Source of the DNA: Schistocerca nitens
Lineage: Eukaryota; Arthropoda; Insecta; Orthoptera; Acrididae
DNA: 64,000 nucleotides
NCBI RefSeq assembly: GCF_023898315.1
Contig: NC_064619.1
Span: 484,261,376 to 484,325,375 of the forward strand
Direction of reading: 5' to 3'
Below the pieces are notes generated by a model, which worked only from the letters and a program-made list of their open reading frames with translations, had not been told where the DNA came from and ran no database searches. How positions within the stretch are numbered: position 1 is the first letter of the stretch; every line of letters starts with the position of its first letter. Of this stretch, positions 54,161 to 64,000 are shown one piece after another. A program made the position numbers and the translations under genes.

Positions 54161-54359
54161 AAATGGTTCAAATGGCTCTGAGCACTATGGTATTTAACAT
54201 CTATGGTCATCAGTCCCCTAGAACTTAGAACTACTTAAACCTAACTAACCTAAGGACATCACACACACCCATGCCCGAGGCAGGATTCGAACCTGCGACC
54301 GTAGCGGTCACGCGGTTCCAGACTGAAACGCCTAGAACCGCACGGACACACCGGCCGGC
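54161..54359 (-). mobile_element. SINE-Ia copy, antisense
   Basis: Full-length; TATTTAACATC replaces GACTTAACATC in the plus strand. Perfect 11-bp target duplication CTTTGAATATC at 54150-54160 and 54360-54370. Confidence 0.95.
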
Positions 54360-54370
54360 CTTTGAATATC

Positions 54371-55449
54371 GACAACATTTCTGGACAGTAATTGGACGTT
54401 CCACATTCAGATTTTCTTTCCCTTGGCTATGCAAAATAGTAAATAGGAAACAAATCGGCTACACGAGTAGAGCTTTCTTCACATAATAAAACTTCTGCTC
54501 AAAACGTAATTTGTAAATATGAACGACGTTACCAACAATTAGAGACAAATCGCGCGCGTTCAGTAGTTGGAAATGGAAATGCCGTGTGGGTAGGACCTCC
54601 CGTTGGGTAGACCGTTCAGTAGTTTATGTGACACTAACCTAAAAAGGCACCGATGTAAATCCTTTGTAGAAGTGACTGTGAAACTGTTTTTCTCTATACA
54701 TACTACATACAATATTACTACAAGAGGAGCGAGTGTATTTGAGCCGAATTCGGAAACAAATAACATAGAGAGAGAGGGGTGGAGGAGGGAGGCAGAGAGG
54801 GAAGGGGGGGGGGGCTTGGCTTGGGAGGGGGCAGAGGTAGGATTAGAAGAGCAGACTCAGTGCAAAGAGAAAGAGATTTTCGGAGAAAATGAACGGAGCG
54901 CCACTGCGCGGGTTTAAACTGAGAGCGCTAAGCTATGCTGTGTATACGAAGAAGCTATGCTGATGTTTATTTACTTTTCTGTGAGGAGGTTCTCGCAGGA
55001 TCGCGTCAGAGGGATCTGAGTGTGCCAAGTGTGTCAGCGAATCGTGAAACAGCTCATCGCTGGCTCATTTCGATCTGGCGGGATGCCCAAGTCCGGCGCA
55101 TGAAGGCGGGCTCTGTTCTGATTCGCTGCTATGCTCGCATACCTGCTGGGTAGTTGCACCGGTCTGTTTGCAAGCAATTTCAAAAGTTTACTGGCTAGGA
55201 GTTTATAGATGCTAGTGGCACCATAAGTTGCGGTTACAATCACCTTGTTTGTGCAGACGTGTACTCATACAAAACACGTGTTGGTTATCTAGAACAATAG
55301 GACCACAAGAGATGCCTTTACAACGTGATGGTACGACAAACATAAATATACCAGAGCCGTATAGACCAGACCGAGCCCTTCATAGTACAAGCACGGAGAT
55401 CTGCAGAATAGGCGAGAAGTCCCCGTGATCCCTAGTATCGAATCGATTT
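54371..55449. other. No gene recognised; purine-rich tract
   Basis: Bases about 54766-54850 are almost all purine on the plus strand (GAGAGAGAGGGG, GGGGGGGGGG). A 104-codon frame running through it is low-complexity. No known motif elsewhere. Confidence 0.45.
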
Positions 55450-56400
55450 GATTTGTTTTACCACAGGTACTTACGTATTAAGTGTCCAGTATATCGGCAT
55501 CTTCCCCATCATGTTGTAACTCATTTCCTTATGCCTCCATGTACTTCTTGACACATTTTCGGGCATGTCCGATGCTACAATGCGAAAAATATCACCAGCC
55601 GCATTGCATAATTCTTCTCTTGTAGCAAAACGACGTGCCGTAATGAGTCCCCATAATAAATTGTCACGTGTCGTGAAATCAGGACTTCTAGGTGGCCATT
55701 TCAAGGGGGCTGTTGCTGGTGAACTGCGACCAATCCACCGTCCTGGAAAGTGTTCGTTTAGGAACTCTTACACTGCAAGTGCGTACTCAGGAGGCGCTCC
55801 GTACTGCTGCAACCTGAGGCATTCTTCATGTTTGTATCATGTGTAAATAATCTGCGCCATTCACATTCCTTTCAAAAAAGAGCGATAATAGCAGATGTTG
55901 TGGTATCACCACGGCTCGTATAATTTCGTGTGGCGGGTTCCTTTATAACTTGACTGTGCAACGTGGATTCTCTTTGTCCCAGAGGACAATATTTGTAGCA
56001 TTTGAGCTGCGATAAATGTCACATTAATCTGAAACATAACCTTGCCACGGTTCACTGCGTTAACAAAGCACAGCGTATTAAAACGCACTCGTTGCCGTCT
56101 GTATCCGATAACTCATTTGCGAACGTCGGTCGAAAAGGTCTGGTCTTAAAGCCACTTTTCATCTGATCTCGTAATGTTGTCCTCGGTATGCCGAGTTCCG
56201 AAGCATGTTCACATATTGACTTCATAGCTTACTGTTTAATTAAAGCAGAGACCCCGGCAAATGTTTCTCCTCGTGGCGTCTTCTTACCGCTCTGTCAAAA
56301 GCAAAAGCACGTCTCTCCCAGTACAAAAATATTGCCTTTCGCGGTGGAGCCTTTTTAAATCTTCCCTGGAATGCTCTAATCATCTGTGCCGTTAACTTCC
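55450..56400 (-). pseudogene. DUF4817/mariner-like transposase, decayed
   Basis: On the minus strand, in order: MIRAFQGRFKKAPPRKAIFL (N-terminal domain), SELGIPRTTLRDQMKSGF then PTFANELSD in broken frames, and LQQYGAPPEYALAV and FLNEHFPGRWIGR. Finally, open at 55704-55471, KWPPRSPDFTTRDNLLWG, the last catalytic block, where the usual SPDLTPCDFFLWG reads SPDFTTRDNLLWG. Stops and frameshifts throughout. No inverted repeats were located. Confidence 0.78.
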
Positions 56401-58269
56401 CTGTGTGCTATGGTTCGTGCACCGTCACACTTGTCACTAAGCGCCCCTCATTAGTGTAACTATGACCTCTCGCATCTGGCATGGCTACAAGTGAAAACCC
56501 GACTGCGACTGTGAAAACATGTAAACATGAATTCCAACGATAGATTCCAACAACTGATAAGAAGTAACATAGCTACCAAGCTGCATAACATCATTTTATA
56601 CTAAACAGGGGTTACAGCGGTACGGGGACCTCACGACCACTCTGTACATCCACTTCTACATATATGCTCTTGTTGGCACAGTACAGGGAATGGCCGAAGG
56701 TACGTATTTCCCGTGTCATCTATTTTCTTTCCTATTTTACCGTCGTATGAAGTTGGAGGTTAATATCTGTCTGTCTGCATGCCACTGTTCGTGCCTCAAT
56801 TTCCGTTATGCTATTCTCATTATACCTACGCGAGATGTCTGTTGGTGGTAGCGGAATGATGGCACTGTCTTCTCCGAATTCAGGTTCTCTAAGTTCAGCC
56901 AACAGTGTTTGCCAAAATTACCTCACCTTTCTTTCAAGGACTCAAATTTATGTCCTCTGAGCACTTCAATCACATTTTCATATGGGCTGTACCGACCTGT
57001 TACAAATCCAGTCGATATATCTATTTCATGAGGACACCAGACAAACTGGAATACTACTCTAGAATATGGGGCGAACTGTTGATCATACCTGATTAACCAT
57101 TTATTTTTATTAAGAACAAAAGATGTCCTATTGCGCTTCTTGTGGGGCACATTCGATGCAACCTTCGATTCTGTGCAATATCTACCGTCCAGTAAAACAT
57201 ATTGGATTCAATTATCCAAATATATCGCGAAGCGACTACTTATTTGCAACAATACCCCTATGAACCTATCTTTTTTAGTATCGGACGACGAGTCACAGAA
57301 AACAGAATCTACCTGTTTACTTGCATCTATTGTTTGCAAGACGTCATGAATGAGTAAAGTAATCTGTGTTTCAGAAGAGCCAATTTTATTAATTTTTTTT
57401 ACTAATCCCTACCATCTCTCGGAGAGAGTAGCGTCACAGTCTAATATACACAGTGGAGACGCTCCTGCTCATCCTCGTTGAACAATGTTCAGCACCTCTC
57501 CAGCTGACGTTAAGCTACAGTGTTGGATATGATATCGAATGAGAGCGAATAATATCGTTTATATTCATTTGGACTTAGTTTATACAAAAGGCAGCGTGTG
57601 CAGTGCTAGAAAAATCGCCAGTAACTGAAAACTTACAATACTTTTCGCGTATCTTTAGATTCCAAAGGGTTCTGAGAAGTATGAAACACTACATTACCGG
57701 ACAGTTTATTTACAATTCTCTAGTGACCTATAGATATCTACCGATGAATTTCGTTTTCCTTTAAGAAATAAAAATGGCAAGTAAACAACAGAAAAGTTAC
57801 TTTTGCAGAAAGATATCGCATGCCTACTCGAATGCGTGAAATATTTTTCTCTACTCTTCCACCCAAGTCATTGAATGTGGAACGTAGGAAACATTTATGA
57901 AATGCGATACCATGTTATTCAACGCAACACAAAGCAGTAAGCCACCGCATCTGTAGCTGGAGAGAAAACCACAAATGCATTACAGTGAGACATCAAATCC
58001 TGCAATTGTAGCTACCTTTAGGGCACAAACATCAAGAATCTTCAACGCAGTTATCATTTGAAAAAGTAATTACAATTAGAAAAAATAGTCTTGTATTAGA
58101 AAGTCGAGTGAAGTGCAAGAATGCACGAATCATTATGTTTCATGCAAAAGTGTTGCGATTCAAGGAAAGTGCCTGTCGCAATATCTACAGACAGCAACAG
58201 AAATATGTGCTTGTCATGGGTGATATACCATGCTTATATTCTTTTGATTTCAGCGAAGTAAGCCATGAG
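56401..58269. other. No gene recognised (1.9 kb)
   Basis: Overlapping frames at 56905-57349 have no domain. AT-rich DNA without repeat motifs that I can assign. Confidence 0.5.
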
Positions 58270-59225
58270 AAAAATATTGAATAATCAACGGAAGGGTAAC
58301 GTTCTACGAGTCGGGACACCGAATGTCAGAAGCTTGAATGTGCTAGGGAAACTAGAAAATCTGAAAAGGGAAATGCAATTGGCTCAATCAAAATATAGTA
58401 GGTGCCATTGAAGTGAAATGGAAAGAAGACAAGGATTTCTTGTCAGATTGAGTGTAGGGTAATATCAACAGCAGCAGAAAATGGTAGGATTCGTTACGAA
58501 CAGGAAAGTAGGGGAGAGAGTGTGTTATTGTGAACAGTTCAGTGATAGGGTTGTTCTTATCAGCATCGGCATCAAACCAACGTCGACAACGATAGTTTGG
58601 ATATACATGCCGACGTCGCAAACTGAAGATGAAGAGATAGAGAAAGTGTATGAGAATACTGAAAGGGTAACACAGTATGTAAGGGGATATGAAAATCTAA
58701 TAGTCATGGGAGACTGGAATGCAGTTGTAGAGGAAGGAGTAGAAGAAAAGGTGAGAGGAGAATATGGGCTTGGGACATGGAATGAGAGGGAAGAAAGACT
58801 AACTGTTCTGAAACAAATTTCAGCTAATAATAGCGAATACTCTATTCAAGAATCACAAGAGGAGGAGTTATACTTGGAAAAAGCCGGGTGATACGGGAAG
58901 ATTTCAGTTAGATTACATCATGTTAGACAATGATTGCGGAATCAGATACTGGATTGTAAGGTGTACTCAGGAGCTGACATAGGCTCAGACCACAATACAG
59001 TAGTGATGTAGAGTAGGCTGAAGCTAAAGACATCAGCCAGTACGAATCAGTAGGCAAAGAAGTGGAATACGGAAGTACTAAGGAATGATGAGATACGGTT
59101 GAAGTTCCCTATAGCTATAGACACAGCAATAAGGAATAGCTCAGTAGGCAGTACAGTTGAAGAGGAATGAACATCTCTAAAAAGGGCCATCACAGAAGTT
59201 GGGAAGGAAAACGTAGGTACAAAGA
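58270..59225 (+). mobile_element. LINE ORF2 endonuclease region
   Basis: Reads NVRSLNVLGKLENLKREM (58330), then the open frame 58481-58891 with IVWIYMPTS, LIVMGDWNAVVEEGVEEKVR and YGLGTWNEREERLTVLKQIS, and after a frameshift ADIGSDHNTVVM (58970-59005). GDWN and SDHN are catalytic signatures of apurinic-type LINE endonucleases, which nick the insertion site. The RT region is absent: the sequence joins a transposase remnant near 59226. Confidence 0.88.
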
Positions 59226-60178
59226 ATGTAACTGCGAAGAAACCACCGTTCAGGAAGCCTTTGATTCAAAGATTCGCGCTCTTCGAGATGCCAGTGTGGC
59301 GGTGCCTCATCCTGATGGAAAATGAAGTCGTTAAAATCAGCCTCCTACTGTATAAAAAGGAAGTAATCAAGCATATAGGGTTATGTGCTTCCTGTAACAG
59401 TGTTCTCGGCAAAGAAAAATGGACCATACACCTTTTCCCGTGAAACTGCACGAAACAAATTTAATTTTGGAGAGTTCCTCTCGTGTTGTACAAGTTCGTG
59501 TGGTTGTTCCGTATCCCATATTCTCACGTTATGACGGTTCACCTTTCATTTAAATGGAACGTTGCCTTATCACTACCGTTGAAGAAAACTGTCATCCTCC
59601 ATCTTGCCGAGAACGATATTACAGAATTCCAAAAGTTGCTGTTTGTCACCTTAACGAAGAACTTGCTGTAGCTGAATTTGGTATGGTTTCATGTGCAAAC
59701 TTCGATGCAACACACGCCAGACGGACGTCGGAGGTATGTTGAGTTGTCCAGCTGCTCAGCGAACGGGTTCCTGTGGACTCCTTGTGAAACTATAGCGGAT
59801 GTATTCGACGTCTGTGTCAGACACTCGTGGACGGCCCGGCGATTTGCCTTTACACAAACAACCTGTTTCTCGGAACTGTTCATGCCATTGGCTAATGCTC
59901 TGTGCTGTGGGAGGATCCACACCTAGTACGAAACGCACGTCGAAACTGTTATTAATGACCCGCACTGCGCAAAATGTAGAACACAAAACGCTTTCTGTTG
60001 TCCCGACACCATTTTTACTAGAACTGAAGTGGCACACTCTGCTGACACCTAGCGGGAACCATGTATAACTCGAGAGTTTGCTCTTTCCAACAGTACGTTG
60101 TCCACGCACGTATCTCAGATAAAATAACAGTTACGATTTTTTAAAAATCGGATGATTCTATTTTGATACACCCTGTTT
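59226..60178 (-). pseudogene. DUF4817/mariner-like transposase, C-terminus lost
   Basis: The N-terminal frame (60109-59756) contains FDVRFVLGVDPPTAQSISQW, HEQFRETGCLCKGKSPGRPR and VEYIRYSFTRSP, the DUF4817-like helix-turn-helix region. Further along, broken frames read VYGPFFFAENTVTGST, FIFHQDEAPPHWH (second catalytic Asp) and LNQRLPERW. Sequence after RW is missing at the junction with the LINE. The right end TTGATACACCCTGTTTAA resembles the CAGGGTGT-type terminus of these elements. Confidence 0.8.
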
Positions 60179-60403
60179 AATTAATGCCTAATTAACGTTT
60201 TCGTAGTGTAACGTTGTTGCATTAATTTGTTATGAAAGCGGTGCTGATGTTCAATACCATAAAAGTGGGTTAAAAGCTGTGAGCTGTCTGGGGAAGTTAA
60301 CCTTGCATTACTGAGCAACTGCTTCACCAGGTATCCAGTCAAGCTTATTCCCAACCAGACTAACATTAATTATAATCTTTTAATAGTCGTACGACAAACG
60401 GTG

Positions 60404-60454
<51 letters not shown>
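60404..60454. repeat. (TA)n then (GA)n microsatellite
   Basis: About ten TA units followed by about fifteen GA units. Confidence 0.95.
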
Positions 60455-60457
<3 letters not shown>

Positions 60458-61974
60458 TAAATAAAAAGAAATAAATCAGTTTACATTTGGAAATTTATTT
60501 TAACGTTATCATTGAAATTTCAGCATATTAAAGTTGATTCATAACTAAACTGGTGCCTTATTTAGGATTGTGAAAATGTGAGTTTGTAATCTTACAGAAC
60601 ACATCAAATATGGAGCCAAGATTGGGAGACTACATTCAACACTGCATTCATAAAATAACACACAAAGAACGTTGAAACATATGCAAGAGGAAATTAACCA
60701 CAACCAACCGATTCAATTTTCACCCAAAGAAGTTACGTTCGTAGCGCAATCCTGTCCGTCATGAAATTACCACACACTGGTATACTAAATTCATACTAAC
60801 TCTCTGTGAAATCTTCCCGAAAAGAATAGCTGAGGGCTACTTTGATGCTTACACCACATGCTTCACGTGGTCAACTTGGTTTACACTAATAGTGTAACTC
60901 CACAATAATTTTGATAATTAACATAAATTACATCGAAACGTAATTTACTAAAGAAAAACCTCGAACTTGTTACTATCGTATTACTATTAACCTGATGGGT
61001 CAAACAATTGCATAAGCACATGGTACTGGTCTCACAAAGTACACCCCACGTGGGTTGAACATAAAGAAAAGTTGCTATATTGAAATATATTGCCAAGACG
61101 AGACGTTATAATCTCACGCACATTCTCATTCAGACGCTCGCCGCGGACAGACTGACCTGGGCTCCTACCAAGGGTGCTTCCGTATACAAAACGGAAGTGA
61201 CCAGAGAGGCAGCTTCCTATACCAACATGACAAGGGACGGACAGGACCATACCAAGGATAGAAACCTCTTTGCTTTTAGAAAGCGTAGCTACCTGTTCCG
61301 ACGTTGGTCCTACTGTTCTCTAGCAGGCAGGCTTGTCTGCCACCATCCAGCATGCAACTAGAAATACATTTGCTCATTCATCCTCTCACACAGAAGGGAA
61401 GGGGGATGACAGTATCTTATCATATACAGTTTATAAAAGAAAGCGGATGTAGGTTCCGTATGAGACTGTGTGACATGAATTACATATAAACTGTGTTTTA
61501 AAGTGTAGTAGTGTGACAGATCGTTCTTGTTTAAGTGTAAAAGTTACACGTTTCACTGCTCAGTCTCCTCCCAGATAGTCAGAAACACCTCAGTAAATTT
61601 AGAAGAGGAATTTATGCCGTAAATGACAGCAGATTTAAGAAATTAACATGAAAGGAATCCAACAGAGACCTTTCAGTAGTTGTTTTCCCAATACCAGGGG
61701 TGTTTACTATGTTATCTCTTATTCGCGTGACTGTGCGGCAGTGAATACATTCCTAATTTTGGAATTAAGTTCTCCGTTCAGTGTAGGAACGGATGTGGTC
61801 AGTTCATTGTCGAGAGTTCTTCGTACAAATATTAGTCGCTCTGGTTTTATTTCCATTCTGAGCTCACTGACGGAAAAACAAACGTCTGGTGATGAAATGA
61901 GAAGAAAACGCAATAGAACCGAATATCGAGCAATTTTCCGAGAGCACTGCAAATACTGTCAAGCCGACATCGTT
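60455..61974. other. No gene recognised (1.5 kb)
   Basis: Overlapping frames at 61032-61361 and 61648-62085 have no recognisable domain. No transposon motif was seen. Confidence 0.45.
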
Positions 61975-62500
61975 GTTAAGGGGGAGTATTTCCGCTGCAA
62001 ACATCTACCTGCTGCCGGAGCGCCGTGTTGCGGCTTACCGGTGGGAACTCGCGGTCGCGGTCGCTCACGACAAGCACCCTGTTAGTGCGAGCGCTTGTTC
62101 GGCCGGAGCGTCGTCGTAGCGTAGACGAGCGACTTCGCTCGCACGCTCTGTGGGCGCCTGCATCCACTTAGGACCGTCAGCGTCGAAAAATAAACGGACG
62201 CGCCCCGCGCTCGTACCCGTGCCGTGCCCATCGGAGCGGCAAACGAGGCCTCGGCAGCTCTGAGGCGCTCGGCGGGGCGCCGGCACTGTCGTCGCCGTCA
62301 CCGCCGCCGCCTCCGCCGCCTCCGCCGCCTGGTATGCGGGCGCACCTGCTGCCCACTAAGCATCACAGCTCAGCTGCGGGCAATTTCGGCAGCGCATGAC
62401 GCGCGCCACAGCACTTCTGTCCGTGGGTGCGCTGCTGCGAATCTGACTCTGCAGCATGTAAAGTCTATAGCTGCTTTCAGCATAGCATCGTTTGATGTAA
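61975..62500 (+). promoter_or_regulatory. CpG/GC-rich stretch, candidate host promoter or first exon
   Basis: Markedly richer in GC and CpG than both flanks, with a (CCG)n run at about 62300-62330 (GTCACCGCCGCCGCCTCCGC). A splice-donor-like GATGTAAGTATATGTAAGTA follows at about 62497-62516, where the composition turns AT-rich. The open frames show no domain. The layout is compatible with an untranslated or partly coding first exon on the plus strand, but nothing proves transcription. Unknown repeat is an alternative. Confidence 0.25.
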
Positions 62501-62908
62501 GTATATGTAAGTATATTTTTCACTTACTCAAAAATAACACAAAACGGATCTGCTCCGTCTACATCTACTGGTTACAGCTTTCTTGGAGCTACTCTTCGGC
62601 ACACTGGACGGCTTAGCGAATGTTGACGTGGTCCTCTACCTGTTTTATGACATCACCTAGTGCTGCTTCACGGTGAAGAACCGTTTCGTCTCGTGAAACA
62701 CAAAATAGGTTCTGCGGTGTTTTGGTCGACTGCCAAGTAAAGTAGAACCAATAAATAGCAACTTTCAAATAACTTCCGGGAATTCAGCCAGGTAACACTT
62801 TCAGCGACCGCCACTCAGGTCTCACAATAAATAGCAAGAATGTTTCGTAAGTCGCAAACAAGACAGCAAGATCCCATACTGTATTTGCCGTTTTCATCAG
62901 AAGATCAT
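62501..62908. other. No gene recognised
   Basis: AT-richer DNA between the GC-rich stretch and the Tc1-like element at the window end. No motif assigned. Confidence 0.4.
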
Positions 62909-62910
62909 AC

Positions 62911-64000
62911 ACTGAAGCTCCAAAGAAACTAGTACGGGCATGGGTTTTGTAGTGTCGGCAGACTTGCCAACACTACGTACACTAATTGAAAGAGGCGGCC
63001 AAGATGCACGCGCTAACTCACGAAGGATGGAGTGAGGTCTGAAACAGGATACGTAATGAATGTTATAAAGAAAAGTACGTAGCTCCTTGAATACTTAACT
63101 TTTAATACATCCTTGTATACATCGTTCTTGATGAGACATCTGGAGATTGTGGCGATACAAGTGAGACTCTTTAGATAGAAGCTATCTAAGGCTAATGGCG
63201 CCTTGCTAGGTCGTAGCCATTAACTTAGCTGAAGGCTATTCTAACTGTCTCTCGGCAAATGAGAGAAAGGCTTCGTCAGTGTAGTCGCTAGCAAAGTCGT
63301 CGTACAACTGGGGCGAGTGCTAGTAAGTCTCTCGAGACCTGCCGTGTGGTGGCGCTCGATCTGCGATCCTGACAGTGGCGACACGCGGGTCCGACATGTA
63401 CTAATGGACTGCGGCCGATTTAAGCTACCACCTAGCAAGTGTGGTGTCAGGCGGTGACACCACAGGTTTCAAATACTGAGATACGTAAACAGGCAGAACA
63501 CGGCGCTGCGGTAGGCAACGCCTATATAAGACAACAAGTGGGTGGCGCAGTTGTTCGATCGCTTACTGCTGCTACAATGGCAGGTTATCAAGATTTAAGG
63601 GAGTTTCAACGTGGTGCTATAGTCGGCACACGAGTGATAGCACACAGCATCTCCGAGGTAGTGATGAAGTGGGAATTTTCCCGTATGACCATTTCAAGAG
63701 AGTCAGGGATATCAGGAATCTGGTAACATATCAAATATTCGACATACTGCTGCTGTAAAAAGATCCTGCAACAATGGGCCAGCGACGACTGGAGGGAATC
63801 GTTCAACGTGACCGAAACTGTTGCAGATTTCAGTGCTCGGCCATCAACAAGTGTCAGCGTGCAAACCATCCAACGAAACATCATCGATATGGGCTTTCGG
63901 AGCCGAAGGACCATTCGAGTACCCTTGACGACTGTACGACAGAAAGCTTTACGTCTCGCTTGCGCCCATCCTCACCGACATCGGACTGTTGATGACTGGA
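62911..64000 (+). mobile_element. Tc1-like transposon H, right end beyond the window
   Basis: Left terminus CACTGAAGCTCCAAAGAAAC follows TA (62909-62910). After the solo LTR the leader continues with CCTATATAAGACAACAAGTG. A transposase start at 63577 reads MAGYQDLREFQRGAIVGTRV, then SEVVMKWEFSRMTISR (first helix-turn-helix) before the frame breaks. Decayed second-helix sequence with CAACAAGTGTCAGCGTGCAA and CATCGATATGGGCTTTCGGA runs to the window edge. The catalytic core lies outside. Confidence 0.88.
62948..63464 (-). mobile_element. Solo LTR (Ty3/gypsy-like) inside the Tc1-like element
   Basis: 517 bp running TGTAGTGTCGG...GGTGACACCACA on the plus strand, i.e. TGTGGTGTCACC... on the minus strand, with TG/CA termini. 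Perfect 5-bp target duplication GGTTT at 62943-62947 and 63465-63469. No internal retroviral-type genes are beside it, so recombination between LTRs has removed the rest. The sequence matches my memory of a common locust gypsy LTR; orientation follows that. Confidence 0.88.

Noticed and set aside
61648..62085. 145-codon frame as a protein-coding exon
   Set aside because: No domain, no splice context that I can support, and half of it is in the GC-rich stretch. Reported only as part of a possible first-exon region.

Overview
The window is eukaryotic intergenic DNA from a large, repeat-rich insect genome. The same tRNA-derived SINE recurs throughout: a Leu/Ser-like head with a TGGCCGAGCGGT box A and a GGTTCGAATCC box B, and a tail ending near GAGCCATTTGAACCATTT. 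Together with 5S-rRNA-derived SINEs, Tc1-like and DUF4817/mariner-like transposons and decayed non-LTR retrotransposons, this points to an orthopteran. I recognise the SINE pattern as locust-like (probably Schistocerca), but the species is an inference. I found no convincing cellular protein-coding gene, no genuine tRNA or rRNA gene and no CRISPR array. Long open frames are transposases, reverse-transcriptase pieces or translations of SINEs.

Layout. 1-6.1 kb: SINEs, a possible LTR remnant (2.03-2.5 kb) and LINE debris. 6.1-10.2 kb: a Tc1-like element (6137-7720) split by a SINE, a second Tc1 remnant, a LINE fragment and a mariner remnant. 10.2-12.4 kb: nothing recognised. 12.4-16.7 kb: a Tc1-like element split by a second tRNA-SINE family, a LINE end, an exact 51-bp tandem duplication and two diverged direct repeats. 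18.3-24.1 kb: a 326-bp foldback, three Tc1-like remnants, LINE pieces and SINEs. 25.2-30.7 kb: SINEs, a short hairpin, and a foldback element (29105-30645) carrying a second foldback and a SINE. 32-37.6 kb: a LINE fragment, a 5S-derived SINE and two mariner fragments. 39-47.7 kb: LINE copies, one interrupted by a 4.85-kb DUF4817/mariner-like transposon that itself carries a nested Tc1-like element; the uninterrupted LINE copy nearby shows the empty site. 48-54.4 kb: SINEs, microsatellites and LINE pieces. 55.4-60.2 kb: two more decayed DUF4817-type transposases and a LINE endonuclease region. 62-62.5 kb: a CpG/GC-rich stretch that is the only candidate for a host promoter or first exon. 62.9-64 kb: a Tc1-like element, cut by the window edge, that contains a solo LTR with an intact 5-bp target-site duplication.

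Nothing here forms a host pathway. The content is an archaeology of successive insertions, and many target-site duplications are still readable, so the relative order of several events can be read directly. Coordinates of SINEs, Tc1 elements and the LTR are usually exact where a target duplication is quoted. Boundaries of decayed LINE and mariner pieces are approximate.
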